This document shows, one piece after another, positions 33,055-42,845 of a stretch of DNA of 64,000 nucleotides. The stretch's first letter is position 1. Each line of letters opens with the position of its first letter. This DNA comes from Sacculina carcini (lineage: Eukaryota > Arthropoda > Thecostraca > Sacculinidae), in assembly GCA_916048095.2 (NCBI GenBank), contig OU696573.1, forward strand, positions 6,631,306-6,695,305, given 5' to 3'. The translations under genes were made by a program, and so were the position numbers. The notes below the pieces were generated by a model. That model worked only from the letters and a program-made list of their open reading frames with translations. It had not been told where the DNA came from and did not search any database.

Positions 33055-33889
33055 AGTGCGCGCCATAGGGCAGTTGTTTGCACAGAACGTTCGTGCGTGT
33101 TTGTTAGTGAAGATGTTTTAGTGGGCCATGATGCGTTGTGATTGTGTTGCGTTGTGATATCTTGCTTTGTTGCTAGAATTTAAGTACACGCGCTGGTGGT
33201 ATATACGCTGACATTGCTATATTGGCTGATAGAGTTCCTCATAAAGTAAGTAATTACGGTACATATCTGCATTGTAATTGTAGTACATACCATTGCACAT
33301 AATTGTATAGTACATAGTAAGTAGTACATATCTGTGTTTTACGACTAATGCTAAATTGTTCATGTGAAATACAATAAAATGTACTAACAACAATCAAGTT
33401 TGATATTTAATGTAAAATCAATAACATACATTGTGGTTCTAGCTGGGACAATTTTGATTTCAATTGGGACAAATGAAATTGTAAAATGTATAGTTTATTT
33501 TATTATTAACCTTGAATCGGAGCTAATCCAAATCACTTAAAAGATCATTTTGATGCAAATATAATGGACTTCATCAACAAATATATCCCTACATGACAGC
33601 TTCTTAAACTATATATATTCTTAAACATAAAACGTTAATTGATATCATTTGCATGAGTAATAAATTTGTTACTAAAACACTAATAAACAATATGATTATG
33701 CACTATCAATGCGACTACCACCTAAATTTGTAAGAATTACCAAATTGATTTTCACATTTGCCAAATTGATTTTCACTTTTGCCAAATTGAATTTCACTTT
33801 TGCCAAATTGAATTTCACTTTTGCCAAATTGATTTTCACTTTTGCCAAATTGATTTTCACTTTTGACAAATTGACTTGCAAATGGTATA
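33055..33889 (-). repeat. Right arm of the foldback-like element
   Basis: This is the inverted copy of 28118-28952. Its 21-bp array lies at 33738-33872. A stretch of the arm (33206-33236, ATACGCTGACATTGCTATAT...) is repeated just inside the inner border at 33023-33054, so the spacer edge carries a partial duplicate of the arm. Confidence 0.8.
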
Positions 33890-33893
33890 GAGA

Positions 33894-34297
33894 TAGGGGA
33901 AATGGAGAGATAGTTTGAGAAAATGCAACCAACGCCGCCTCCAGAGGATTTACAATTAGGGCGAGCCTTGTGAAGAAAATTAAATGGTGATACGTTGGCG
34001 GAAAACAGCGATACATCTGACTCAAGTAACTATGTTTCAGCGAGACAGAGAATGGAAAGGCCATAAGAAGAGCAGAAGTTTAAGATATGATCGGTTTTAT
34101 GTCGGCATGATCTAATATTTACAAAACCAATGGAGACGCGATACATACGCTCTGATCCAGGAGAGGGAAGAATAAGCTTGACCGGAGATGAAGACATAGG
34201 TGGTGAAGATGATGACTGAGGTGATGAAGAGATAGATTGAGAAGCGTGAGAGAATGAGGAAAAAGAGGATAGTCAATGATTCAATTGCGGGGATTGA
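33894..34297 (-). pseudogene. LINE-4 5' UTR and ORF2 N terminus (endonuclease)
   Basis: ORF2 starts at the ATG at 34197 (MSSSPVKLILPSPGSERMYR) and shows the endonuclease N terminus: VSIGFVNIRSCRHK (metal-binding Asn), YGLSILCLAET*LLESD (catalytic Glu; the TAG probably replaced Trp), then CKSSGGGVGCIF. It breaks off at the border of the inverted-repeat element and resumes at 28117. About 100 bp of 5' UTR precede it up to the GCCAAC duplication. Confidence 0.75.
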
Positions 34298-34515
34298 GCC
34301 AACCACCTTCAGTCGCAAACATGGCTGCCACCTTGGCGGAAATGCCACAATTTTATTATTATTTGATTTTTTTATTAATTTTGTTACTTTTAATATTATT
34401 ATAGCTATTGTTAATTTATAGCGGTATCCAAAAATTTAATCCCATACCTCCGACCTTTGATTCCCATTCCACCAAGGGGTATGGATACTCCCGGCTAAGA
34501 ACCACTGGACTAAAC

Positions 34516-36100
34516 AATCACAACGCAATACCAGCTTTTTCAAACAATGGGAGTAAGAATCGTAAGATGTAATAGAGAATGTCATTATTAAGATATGAAA
34601 TGCAGCGCATAAAATGATCAAATATTTAAAAAAGATTGAAACATATCTTAATTAGTTTTAAAAAATCAGGTTCAACGGAAGATATAAATGAGTGAGCATT
34701 TATTGACTTACCTTTTACTCCGAAAGGTGAAATTCTCCGCAATACACCAATCTAATAATACTTGAAGTAAACTTGCGGGAAACACTGCAACACTGCTTAA
34801 AGTATGATAGAATCAACAGCGAATGCAAACGCTGAATGCCACTACAATTGGGAACGCAATACTAACAGAAACACTTCGAACCAACTACGCTGCACTGAAA
34901 ATATAATGCGCACAACGCCACAAACACAATTATCACAGCAAACACACGAAAAATCTAAAAATGCGCAAAGCCACAAACACGCGCAACGATACACTGACAA
35001 CGAACTGATCACGTGGTCAGCGATGCAGCGTCAGCGTTTCAACGGTTTGTAGCTGAGTCATTAGCATCGGTTTGTAGCTGAGTCATAGCAAGCTGTGATA
35101 CCCAGGTAGCGTTAGGACGGACGGGCTGACGTAACACCGCCATGGGGAGGGGATGGAAGGGCCTTGTATCTAGGTGGCGCTGCTGTAGTCTAGGTGGCAT
35201 TGGTCCGGCAGGTGGAGTTGAGAAAAGTTGAGAACACCGGGAAGACATCTCATTAATATATCAAACAAATGTGTCCAGTGGAGGTGCAAATTTTTCTTGC
35301 TGCAACACGTCAATGTATTGTAGACCACCTGCTTAACAGTTTGTCAACGCTGGCTATTTCCGAGCCATAAAACCTCAACGAACGAAAAGAACAACAGCAG
35401 CTAAACAGGGGACGATAATGCAGAAAATTATCTCTGATTATCGTCTATAATTCCTCGTCACTATCGTCACTTTCACAGCCATTGCAGTTGTGTATATGTA
35501 TAATCACGCATTGTTATCGTTGCCTCATGGATCGAATTTCTCCATGTATTTGTGTGACTCAACTTTTAGTTTAGCATCATTTCCATATTCATCACGTCTT
35601 GGAAAATAATTGCACCTGCCATACGTTCTCAATGTATGCAATATGTAATATATAATTAACCGGAATCAGTGCGTGCCCGTTGTTAACGTATGCAATATTC
35701 TCCTGAATAGGTGCCTGTTTGACTGAGTGTGTGTGAATTATTTAGGTGATTCAAGGTATTTGTGGTGTTGTATATTTTTTGGCAATATTGCTGTAATCGT
35801 CTTGCAGCGCTGAAGAAGCGAAGCTGAAATGGTATGTAGTTTTTTATTGCGGTCAACGTGGTGCGGCAATTCTGCTTCAAATTCAAGTTCAACGTTATCA
35901 TATCATCAAAGTTAATATAATTGAAGGTTTATTTGATAACGTTTTGTAGAAAACATTTCTACGACAACACGAGCTATTAGTAAGCCAAAAATTTCCACAG
36001 TTTTATGCTTATAAATGACATTTTTTTGTGAAAAAAATATTTTTATGTGATCACATAAAATTCTGACTATACGCATTGCAAGTCAGGTAGTAAATTTTGA
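34516..36100. other. Sparse DNA with short repeats, no clear gene
   Basis: No element or gene is recognised with confidence. GGTTTGTAGCTGAGTCAT occurs twice in tandem (35044-35088). GTATCTAGGTGGCG and TCTAGGTGGCATTG at 35166-35202 recur, inverted, at 40598-40634 and, in part, at 44677-44690. The rest is AT-rich. Confidence 0.4.
35928..35933 (-). promoter_or_regulatory. Candidate AATAAA polyadenylation signal
   Basis: AATAAA on the minus strand lies about 210 bp downstream of the stop codon of the possible terminal exon at 36142-36324 and could end its transcript. The motif is common in AT-rich DNA, so this is only positional support. Confidence 0.35.
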
Positions 36101-36141
36101 TTGTTTCTCACTTTTTGTTTGTTTGTGTGCTTCATTCCGCT

Positions 36142-36324
36142 TCATTTGTTGTCGGGTTTTCGTAACTTCTCCAATTGTCTACGATATATCAATTCCAGCA
36201 ATGCGCGTTTTGTTTCCTGAGCTTTTCTAAATTCTTCCCTCTTTCTTTCCTCCTTCAATCTCATTTCTTCTTCTGAGGTATCCATACGTGGCCTTGCCTC
36301 TGTGTCTTGTGTCTGCAACCTGAT
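36142..36324 (-). CDS. Possible 3'-terminal exon of a host gene, coiled-coil C terminus
   Basis: A good splice acceptor (pyrimidine-rich CTTGTTTTTACAG) sits just before an open frame of 60 codons, IRLQTQDTEARPRMDTSEEE then MRLKEERKREEFRKAQETKR and ALLELIYRRQLEKLRKPDNK, ending in TGA at 36142. The protein is highly charged, with heptad-like Leu/Arg/Glu spacing, as in a C-terminal helix or coiled coil. It resembles no transposon protein known to me and I do not recognise the gene. Upstream exons would lie to the right and are not found; the solo LTR and hAT element beyond may have spread them apart. An AATAAA lies about 210 bp downstream. Confidence 0.4.
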   Translation of the reverse strand: MRLQTQDTEARPRMDTSEEEMRLKEERKREEFRKAQETKRALLELIYRRQLEKLRKPDNK

Positions 36325-36404
36325 CTGTAAAAACAAGAGGCACATTAGTGTTTCATTTCCAAGGAGTTGTCAAGTATGCTGATACTGAGCTAACATATCA
36401 GTCA

Positions 36405-36594
36405 GTGGTGTGATTGTGTACGATGCGAGAGAGAGTGAAAGGGTATGTGTGCGAGAAGCTGTGTGTTCACGAGTCGTGAGGAGTCGTGTTGCAGTCGTGT
36501 TCTATGTTTGATGATATCGTGGCGTTTTGTAGGCGCGCGTGGAGCTGTGATGCCCACGCGCGCCTGTCTGTAAATAGTTTTAGTTTTTTTACAG
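36405..36594 (-). repeat. Solo-LTR-like remnant related to the LTRs at 42456-43969
   Basis: In inverse orientation to the 42.5-kb element it repeats its LTR landmarks: TGGTGTGATTGTG with GAGAGAGAG at one end, the GC-rich palindrome GGCGCGCGTGG...CCCACGCGCGCC at 36531-36563, and TCTGTAAATAGTTTTAGTTT near the other. No internal region or second LTR adjoins it, and no duplication is clear. It is old and degraded. Confidence 0.6.
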
Positions 36595-37244
36595 TGTGGA
36601 AGCGGTAGTCGAAAGAAAGATAAGGTGGACATGATATGTGAGACAGCATTGGCGTAGATTCTGGGGTATGGGGTGTATGTATATTCCCTACAAATGGACT
36701 GGGTGTATGAATATGCAATTATACCCATAGATAATTTAGCTGAGTTCAGTTTATTGGGTGTATTGTCCTCAAAAGTAGCAACGCACAATAAGTGCAAGTG
36801 TGTTACATGCAATATACATTTCACACCAGTTATAATTGGTGTTTACTGGGCGCACCGACCTGTTAGCAGAGCCGTTGCGAGGACTTATGCCCCCCGAAGG
36901 CAACATTTGGGGGCCCCATAATAAATAAAGCACCAAAAATGAATTGATTTATTAGACATAAACTCATGATACAAGCATAGGTAAAACATCTTAACAAAAA
37001 GGTAAAGGATATACATATTGAATAAGTAAGCGACCGATACACAGACGCACATGTATTAGGTCAGGTTAGTTAAATTAATGTACAAACTAATAGGTTAAAC
37101 ACAGCATATTGTACACCATATTCTCACAGAACGTAACAACACGTCCCAATGCACAACACAAATCAAAGCTCAATACACAGCATATTCTTGCACTATTAAA
37201 ATCAGGCATTCATTTTTGTAAATGTTCATTAAACATCAATGGAA

Positions 37245-40017
37245 CTAATTCTTCCTCAGTTTAGTTTCAGCGAATGTGTCTACCGATTTGTCGTAATCAA
37301 GAGACTTAGCAACAACATGTTCAATTGATATTATTGCTAGCATATTCAGTCGCTCTTTTGACATGTACGACCTCATGCTGTTTTTTATCAGTTGCGTCCT
37401 GCTGATACTTCTCTCAGCACTGGCGACAGTTACAGGAGTTGCAAGCATAATCCTTAACACAATACTGGTGTTAGGATATATTTCATTGAGGCTGTTACTG
37501 CAAATGTAATCCAGAAAGTCTCTAGGTTTGGTGAGAAAGTTGTTACAGGCAGCAATGGTGAAACGACGAAGCTGCAACTCTAGTTCTGAAGCATTTATAT
37601 CACCTATGGCCTTTTCGAAGTTTTCACAGAGCATGATCAGTGTATTGTTGTCGATATACTCATTTAACTGTGTCATATTGTGTTATATCTGTCTCGTATT
37701 GTGTCTATCTGTGTGTTATATTGTGTCGTATGTGTTATATCACACTTGATTGAATCGAGAATTCAAAGATGATATTACTTGGTCCATGACTGTTAGGAGA
37801 AACTGAGATCTGAAAATTTCTTCTTCGCGGAGAGGTACTTCATCTTCGCATTCGCAATCGAACATTGTCTTTTTCCGCCTAACTCTTTTCTCAGGAAATA
37901 TTGTCTCAATGTCCAACTGTTGAGCAATATCTGATGCGACACGCAGAGCCGTAGCAACCGCCCCCCGTACCCCCCGGCCGGGGAGCCCCCGAGTGTTGAG
38001 GGGCCCCGTTGCTTCACGTATGACATTAAAATTTATCATATTATTTATAGCCTTTATCTTTTTGCTCAGATGTTTTCACCTGAGCTTGTATTATGTGATT
38101 GTGTATAATAAATAAATTCATTATTTTATGGTATATTTATAATGGGGGCCCCAAGTGTTGCCTTCGGGGGGGGGGCCTCATAAGTCCTCGCAACGGCTCT
38201 GGCGACACGGGTCGCTGTAGTAAACCCTTCCTCTGTAAATTTTTCAAAGCACGATGCAGTAACTGTTACCTCTGCCTGCAACGCATCTATTGTTGTTGAT
38301 GATGATTGTATTAATTTGCTTGTTTTATTTATTTGATATAATATTTCATGCCAAACGCAGATCGCGATCAGAGGGCCATTTCCTCAGTTTCGAGTAGTGA
38401 CTCGCTTCCGTTGCTGTTATACCATCTTTTCGACTAAAGGCATACTATTTTAGCGATGCCAATGCTTCAAAAACCAATCTCATGTGGTAGCGAAGCGGCT
38501 TGATTGCTTCGATTCGTGACTCCCACCTTGTATCGAAGAGTCCTTTTAAAGAAATTCGCATTTTCTCCTCTAGTATTGACCATCGATTGGGAGAATAACT
38601 AAACAGCACATATAATCTGTTAATGACACCAAAAAGATATATGGCAAAGCTTGACGACTTAGCAGCATCGGCGACGACAAGGTTTCATGAATGAGAGCCA
38701 CATGGACAGAACAATGCACGTTGATTCATTTTCAGTATATGAGCTTGCATACGTTTGTTTTTCCCACTCATATTGGCTCCATGATCATATGCCTGTCCTC
38801 TCATGTCTGACATACTGACATTGAGTTGTTCAGCTTTGTCAAGAAATGACTTCAGCAGACCCTCACCAGTTGTGCCGTGAACATTCAGAAAACCAAAAAA
38901 CGTTTCCCTGATCTTGATGCTGGATACGTTCATGCAATCAACAAATCGTAGAATGACTGACATTTGCTCTTTATGAGATACGTCTGGAGTGCAATCAAGA
39001 ATCAGCGAATATTATTTCGCCTCTCTCACTGCCTCTACGTTCGCCTGATCAACTGCTTTAGCAATCAAGCAAATGAGCTCACTCTGTGTCTCAGGACTCA
39101 AGTAATGTATATGAGTTTTGTTGTTCATAAGTTTGTCAGCAAGGCTTTCAAGAATAGGGTCATACTTTGAAAGAAGCTCAACCTAGCCAAGAAAATTACC
39201 ATTCGAATGCGCTCCCAGATGTTCTTCAGTCCCATGAAATGCTAAATTTATCTCTGATAGGAAAAGTACAATATCAACCAATCGCTTTAACACATCTCGC
39301 CAGTAATCTCTATCTCTATAGAACTTCCTCATTGTCATACTATCCATAGAAGTACCACCCTCAATTGTGTATCTGAGCTAGCCACTTGCTCATGCATTCT
39401 TGGTGACATTTCCCACATTCATGTTGTTGAAATTTTTTTGAAAGTCCTTCCCATGTGGCTGTTCCCATTGCGTAAATGAACGTCATTTGAGCCAAAAACA
39501 TACAGGCGAAACAGTAGATTTTGTCGCTGCTGCGTGAATACATCAGCCATGAACGCTTCATTTTCTCGCCGTTAGGTAACTGGCGGTAATAGTTGCTGAC
39601 AGTGAAACGTCGTTTAGACGCATTGACTGGAAAACTGAACATTTCGTCTTGAATGGGTGGGCCGCGTTTGACAATATCACAGCGTTGCTTGTCTGAAATT
39701 TGATCCGGTGCAGGCCAGTCTGCTGGATCATTTGTCAGTGGTGAAAATCCACTGCACACTGGCTCTTCTGCATCATTCTTAGATTAACCGGCTTCTCACA
39801 AGTCAGTGCAAACATCGAGAGTTGAATCTGGAGAAATAGTCGTCGTAAGATTCTTGCATGTAGACAAATCCATATCATTTGTGCTAGTGTCATTGGGTAC
39901 ACTTGAGGATGAAGTCTGTGCAAAATATGCTGTCACTTTGGGATGATTGTCTTTTTCTTCTTGGGATGCCTTAACGATCTTTCTGTTCGCCGCCCCACTT
40001 TTGAATGCCCCCTTCAT
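37245..40017 (-). pseudogene. hAT transposase with TTF-type zinc finger and dimerisation domain, dead
   Basis: Starting at the ATG at 40017 (MKGAFKSGAANRKIVKASQE), the protein shows a TTF finger region (RCDIVKRGPPIQDEMFSFPV, SWLMYSRSSDKIYCFACMFL), the hAT core ([20 protein letters not shown] with its Asp; [12 protein letters not shown]) and, at the end, the dimerisation block (IVLRIMLATPVTVASAERSI, ERLNMLAIISIEH) to 37245. Several stops and frameshifts are present, for example near 39800, 39370 and 38700, and a MITE interrupts the codons for RVASDIAQQL. A TA/TGTGTTATAT simple repeat lies at 37680-37742 in the coding path. Related ZMYM1-like genes are common in animals and derive from such elements. 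Confidence 0.75.
37945..38201. mobile_element. 257-bp hAT MITE inserted in a transposase of its own family
   Basis: The ends CAGAGCCGTAGCAACCGC and the complement of CAGAGCCGTTGCGAGGAC are inverted repeats, and the 8-bp GCGACACG is perfectly duplicated at 37937-37944 and 38202-38209. Removing the MITE and one duplicate restores the transposase codons ...FTTATRVASDIAQQ. Its right-hand interior (GGGGCCCCCATTATAAAT...) aligns with the sequence inside the hAT end at 36867, so it is a deletion derivative of the same family. Confidence 0.9.
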
Positions 40018-40020
40018 AAT

Positions 40021-40597
40021 TAATTACTCAAAATAACACTCAAATCCAGACACCAGATCCGAATGCAAGCCAGAACCCTATTCCGTTATGGTACTATCAT
40101 TGCCGAAATTCTCTTGGTACTGGTGCAAGTGGTATAGAAAATTCAGAAAAGACAGCTGCAACATCAAAAATAGAAAAAATTAAGTTTCAGAACATTTCGC
40201 TTATACCATTTACAGGTATCATCAAACAAAAAAAATATAATTACGTAACCAGTAGTACAATTCACTCAACTCAGCAGCATGCGGTCTCGAGAAGCACCCA
40301 CGTCGTGCATAACTATTGCAGAAAAGGTGATGAAGGATGAAATATTAATATAACGCAATCAAACAATCGCACAATATAACAGCGAGTAAATAAACACAAC
40401 ACTCAATATGCACACCGCGGAAATGAGAAAAAAACACCAAGAACAACGCACTGTTCACACCGCCTTGAACAATCACTCAACGCCTCTGCATCCTGTTCAC
40501 ACTAACTCAGAGAACGCTCCCCATAACACTAAACGTGTCAGCGGAACCCCCATTACACTGCCCATTCCCCAAGTTACATAGTCACCATCGGAGTACA
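40021..40597. other. Stretch without recognised features
   Basis: Upstream flank of the hAT transposase; probably 5' region of that element and older DNA. No terminal repeat or coding region could be supported. Confidence 0.4.
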
Positions 40598-40884
40598 TTC
40601 AATGCCACCTAGACTCAACGCCACCTAGATACAGGCCCTTTCACGAAAGTATGACGTCATCGATTGCGGTCACTTCACTCGTACGGGCGATACGCGTTGT
40701 TATTAGAAATTGTGCTTAGTGCGGGTGTTTGACTTGCATTCCGGCTCAATTAAGTTTGAAAATCATGTTACCAACATAAGAAGCTTAAAATACAATTGCA
40801 AATAGAATAACTGAATATATTATAAGCCCACACAGGCATAAAACAGTAAAAACACAAACATGCAACGACCATACACGGAACCTG
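40598..40884 (+). repeat. Left arm of an inverted repeat (partner 44432-44697)
   Basis: Its reverse complement matches 44432-44697 over most of its length, including ATGACGTCATAC, AACGCGTATCGCCCGTACGA and CAAACACCCGCA. The outer end carries GCCACCTAGATACAGGCC. The inner side is cut by LINE-7. The pair may be the terminal repeats of an unidentified DNA transposon about 4.1 kb long; no transposase lies between. Confidence 0.65.
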
Positions 40885-41414
40885 TTAACTTGGATGGCTT
40901 CCTGCACGGCAGCGAATCCATCACAAGGTTTGCTGCATCATCTTCAAGATCATCCACTCTGACTCTGCTCCTCCTTATCTCCGTTCTCTTCTTACTGTTT
41001 CTGATCGTCCGGGCCGCTCACTATCACGTAGTCTCTTCTGTCCCCGTGCTCTCAACGACTCCACCTGGTCTTCGAAATCTCTCTTTTTCTCTGGACCTCG
41101 TTTGTTCAATGAACTTCCTCTTAAAATTCGATCTTCTCTCTCTTACAGGTCTTTTTCCACTTCTCTTTGCACATATCTTCTCGGTGTCTCCTCTGATGAA
41201 TAATTATATTGTGTGAATAACTGTTTGATTTTTTTGATTTTTCTATCCATAGTTATTTTCAATTGTTCCTTCATAGTATATCGCTGCTTATATCTTTGTT
41301 TATGCGATACTGTTTTGTTAATTCCACATTGTATACATTTTATAACTAGCCGTTCCTCGCGCCTATGATAATTAGAGCGCTATATGAAATACATGTGTTG
41401 TTGTTGTTGTTGTT
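40885..41414 (+). mobile_element. LINE-7: 5'-truncated L2-like LINE 3' end
   Basis: It opens inside the C-terminal RT region and ends GCGCTATATGAAATACATG plus (TTG)n at 41397-41414, matching LINE-5 and LINE-10. It interrupts the left arm of the inverted repeat. No duplication was recognised. Confidence 0.78.
40887..41203 (+). pseudogene. LINE-7 RT C-terminal fragment
   Basis: The frame reads LGWLPARQRIHHKVCCIIFK, then SAPPYLRSLLTVSDRPGRSL, CPRALNDSTWSSKSLFFSGP and RLFNELPLKIRSSLSYRSFS to ...YLLGVSSDE with a TAA at 41201-41203. It is the same C-terminal block as in LINE-5 (QLGWLPALSRIRYKVCC). No catalytic part is present. Confidence 0.75.
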
Positions 41415-41647
41415 GTAGATTTTCGTCTAGCTGGATAAAATTTGGATGACATTTTTGTAATGCTTATATTATAGGTTTCACTTAATTCACTTGCGGTACG
41501 GTTATATCACTGTAGTGAGATTCGTTTCAGTATGTGTGGGCTTAAGCGTCTTGTATTGTATTTGCTGGCTTGGAATTCTCCCTAGTGTTCGCAAGATGCT
41601 GACGAGGATTGTGGAAATCACGTGGCGGATATCGAGGGTCTAGGATA

Positions 41648-41856
41648 AATGTGTAAGGATTCGATAACATTGAAAAAGCTAATTTAAAAAAAACGCTTAA
41701 ATAACGCACAAAACATTTCTATATTTTTCATAGAGTATAGGTTACGTTAGTTCTAGCGTTCTAAAGAAATTTGCTACCTTTGCAGGAGGCGAGGGACTGG
41801 AAGAAATTCGTTAAATGAAATTTTCTCAATGTAATGTTCTTGAATCCTTACACATT
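41648..41856. mobile_element. 209-bp MITE flanked by TA
   Basis: AATGTGTAAGGATTCGATAA at the left and the complement of AATGTGTAAGGATTCAAGAA at the right are terminal inverted repeats of about 24 bp, and TA lies on each side (41646-41647, 41857-41858). This fits a non-autonomous Tc1/mariner element. The interior is AT-rich and non-coding. Confidence 0.7.
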
Positions 41857-42455
41857 TAGCGTCAACCGATATCGAGTGTTGTGTGGGTGAGTGGTGCTGT
41901 CTTGTGAGACAGTGATACCCCACGTGCGTTTTTTTTTCAGTACACGTGTATCTGTTTCTGTGTGCGTCCTGCAGTGTATGGAATGTTGGTGTTCACATCC
42001 CCATAAATAATTTCAGTAATAACCATGGCTATTAAAAAGTATCCTAAAAATAGAAAAAATTACCTAAAATATACATGTGCTCCTTCGCAAAGGCTAAATT
42101 TTGTGTTTGCGTGAGCATAGTACATGTATGTGAGTGTCCACGTCTACATGTAAGACTAACTTGTTGACTGTATTATTATAAGGGGGCACTGATTCGTCTC
42201 TTGAGCTCAATCGTGGGAAAATGACTGTCTCACGCTGCAAATATCACATGATAGTCCCTGTCTGGTGCGTATTGACAAGTGTTACTGTGCAGTATCGATT
42301 ATAAAGAGCTCAGACGTTGCACTATTCCACGCTCCAAACATGTACTCTGGCTCATGTGAATTTCTTAATACGATGAGAAGCAATCCAGCGTATCCAAAAG
42401 CATATACATTAGCCAGTACCACAGAAGTAGTACCAGTACCTTCGCATTGATTTAA

Positions 42456-42845
42456 TGTTAAGGCAAACAAAAAACTAAAATATATTCAGACAGTGACAGT
42501 GGGGCAGTGATGCCCACGCGCGCCTACAAGACGTCACGACACTACCACGCTTCGAACACGACTTCTAGCTCACACCGTGACACACACACACACGCAGTCC
42601 TCACCCGCCGCAACAACCAATCAGCGGCGAGCCGGTCACTCACTCGCCGCTGCGGGGCATGCACACTTCACTAAACGCATACACACACACACACACCGAA
42701 ACAACTAGACACACTCGCTCACACACTCTCGCACGCAATATACAATTCAACTACACACGATCACGCATAGACACACTAACACGTTCACGCACTCACAATC
42801 TTTCACACACACACACTCTCTCTCACTACACATGATTACACCACA
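42456..42845. repeat. LTR of the 1.5-kb element, left copy
   Basis: 390 bp, with a CA-rich body, a CCAAT-containing block CAACCAATCAGCGGCGAG and a GC-rich palindrome at about 42495-42523. Confidence 0.82.

Larger units (their letters stand above)
28118..33889. mobile_element. Long inverted-repeat (foldback-like) element inserted in LINE-4
   Basis: Two arms of equal length, 28118-28952 and 33055-33889 (835 bp each), are inverted copies. The outer end of each reads TATACCATTT(A/G)CAAGTC followed by tandem 21-bp units. The element splits the endonuclease of LINE-4, whose reading resumes across it with TA (or TATA) at the junction, suggesting a TA target duplication. The spacer holds a CR1 LINE and about 290 bp of other DNA. 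No transposase, integrase or polymerase B is present, so it is non-autonomous. Long inverted repeats with internal tandem units are typical of foldback elements, but the TA target would also fit a Tc1/mariner relative. Confidence 0.75.
24039..34297 (-). mobile_element. LINE-4: L2/CR1-like LINE inserted in the Gypsy-B 5' LTR
   Basis: A minus-strand LINE is flanked by the 6-bp duplication GCCAAC (24033-24038 and 34298-34303) within the Gypsy-B LTR. Its 3' tail is TTTG/TTG repeats (24039-24055, complement). It is interrupted by LINE-5 (24484-25769) and by the long inverted-repeat element (28118-33889). Without these it is about 3.2 kb, close to full length for an L2-like LINE. Its 3' end is nearly identical in kind to LINE-8 at 57522. 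Confidence 0.82.
21217..34349 (-). mobile_element. Gypsy-B: Ty3/Gypsy element interrupted by LINE-4
   Basis: The 3' LTR is 21217-21432. The 5' LTR starts at 23871 and is split by LINE-4, resuming at 34304-34349. ATTTT flanks both ends (21212-21216, 34350-34354). The primer-binding site region TGGTGTCAGAAGTGGGA lies next to the 5' LTR and the purine tract GGAGGGGAGGA next to the 3' LTR. Minus-strand parts are gag (about 23.8-23.0 kb), a CCHC knuckle (CNTCHRIGHISAVC, near 22.95 kb), protease (about 22.7-22.4 kb) and integrase (about 22.4-21.5 kb). It is closely related to Gypsy-C. It is broken, with several breaks, and older than LINE-4. Confidence 0.8.
21001..34507. mobile_element. hAT-like MITE (about 370 bp net) holding the whole nest
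   Basis: The left end TTGGGGTTCTCAACC (21001) and the right end, complement of CAGTGGTTCTTAGCC (ending 34507), are imperfect inverted repeats that both resemble the common hAT end CAGTGGTTCTCAACC. Both then continue with TTCCATACC- and ATCCATACC-like sequence. The flanks are CACTAAAC (20993-21000) and GACTAAAC (34508-34515), an 8-bp duplication with one mismatch. Only 21001-21216 and 34350-34507 belong to the element; the rest is inserted later. No transposase is present, so it is non-autonomous. The wide separation makes this call inferential. Confidence 0.6.
36867..40020 (-). mobile_element. Decayed hAT transposon of the ZMYM/TTF type
   Basis: The left end CAGAGCCGTTGCGAGGAC at 36867, with a GGGGGCCCC block just inside, matches the end of the MITE at 37945-38201. 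The minus strand carries a hAT transposase from 40017 to 37245. The opposite terminal repeat was not found, so the right border (about 40020 or beyond) is uncertain and an 8-bp duplication cannot be tested. Confidence 0.7.

Noticed and set aside
32389-33066. Thr-His repeat N terminus fused to the CR1 ORF1
   Set aside because: It is the translation of a (TG)n microsatellite at 32932-32990, not protein sequence.
28118-33889. A Polinton/Maverick or other large virus-like element, because of the long inverted repeats
   Set aside because: The spacer holds only a CR1 LINE; no polymerase B, retroviral-like integrase, ATPase or capsid gene is present, and the element is far too short.
40881-40889. 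CCTGTTAA as the right target duplication of the ZMYM-type hAT (left flank CCTGTTAG)
   Set aside because: The sequence before it has no CAGAGCCG-type terminal repeat and the site is the LINE-7 junction, so the match is probably chance.
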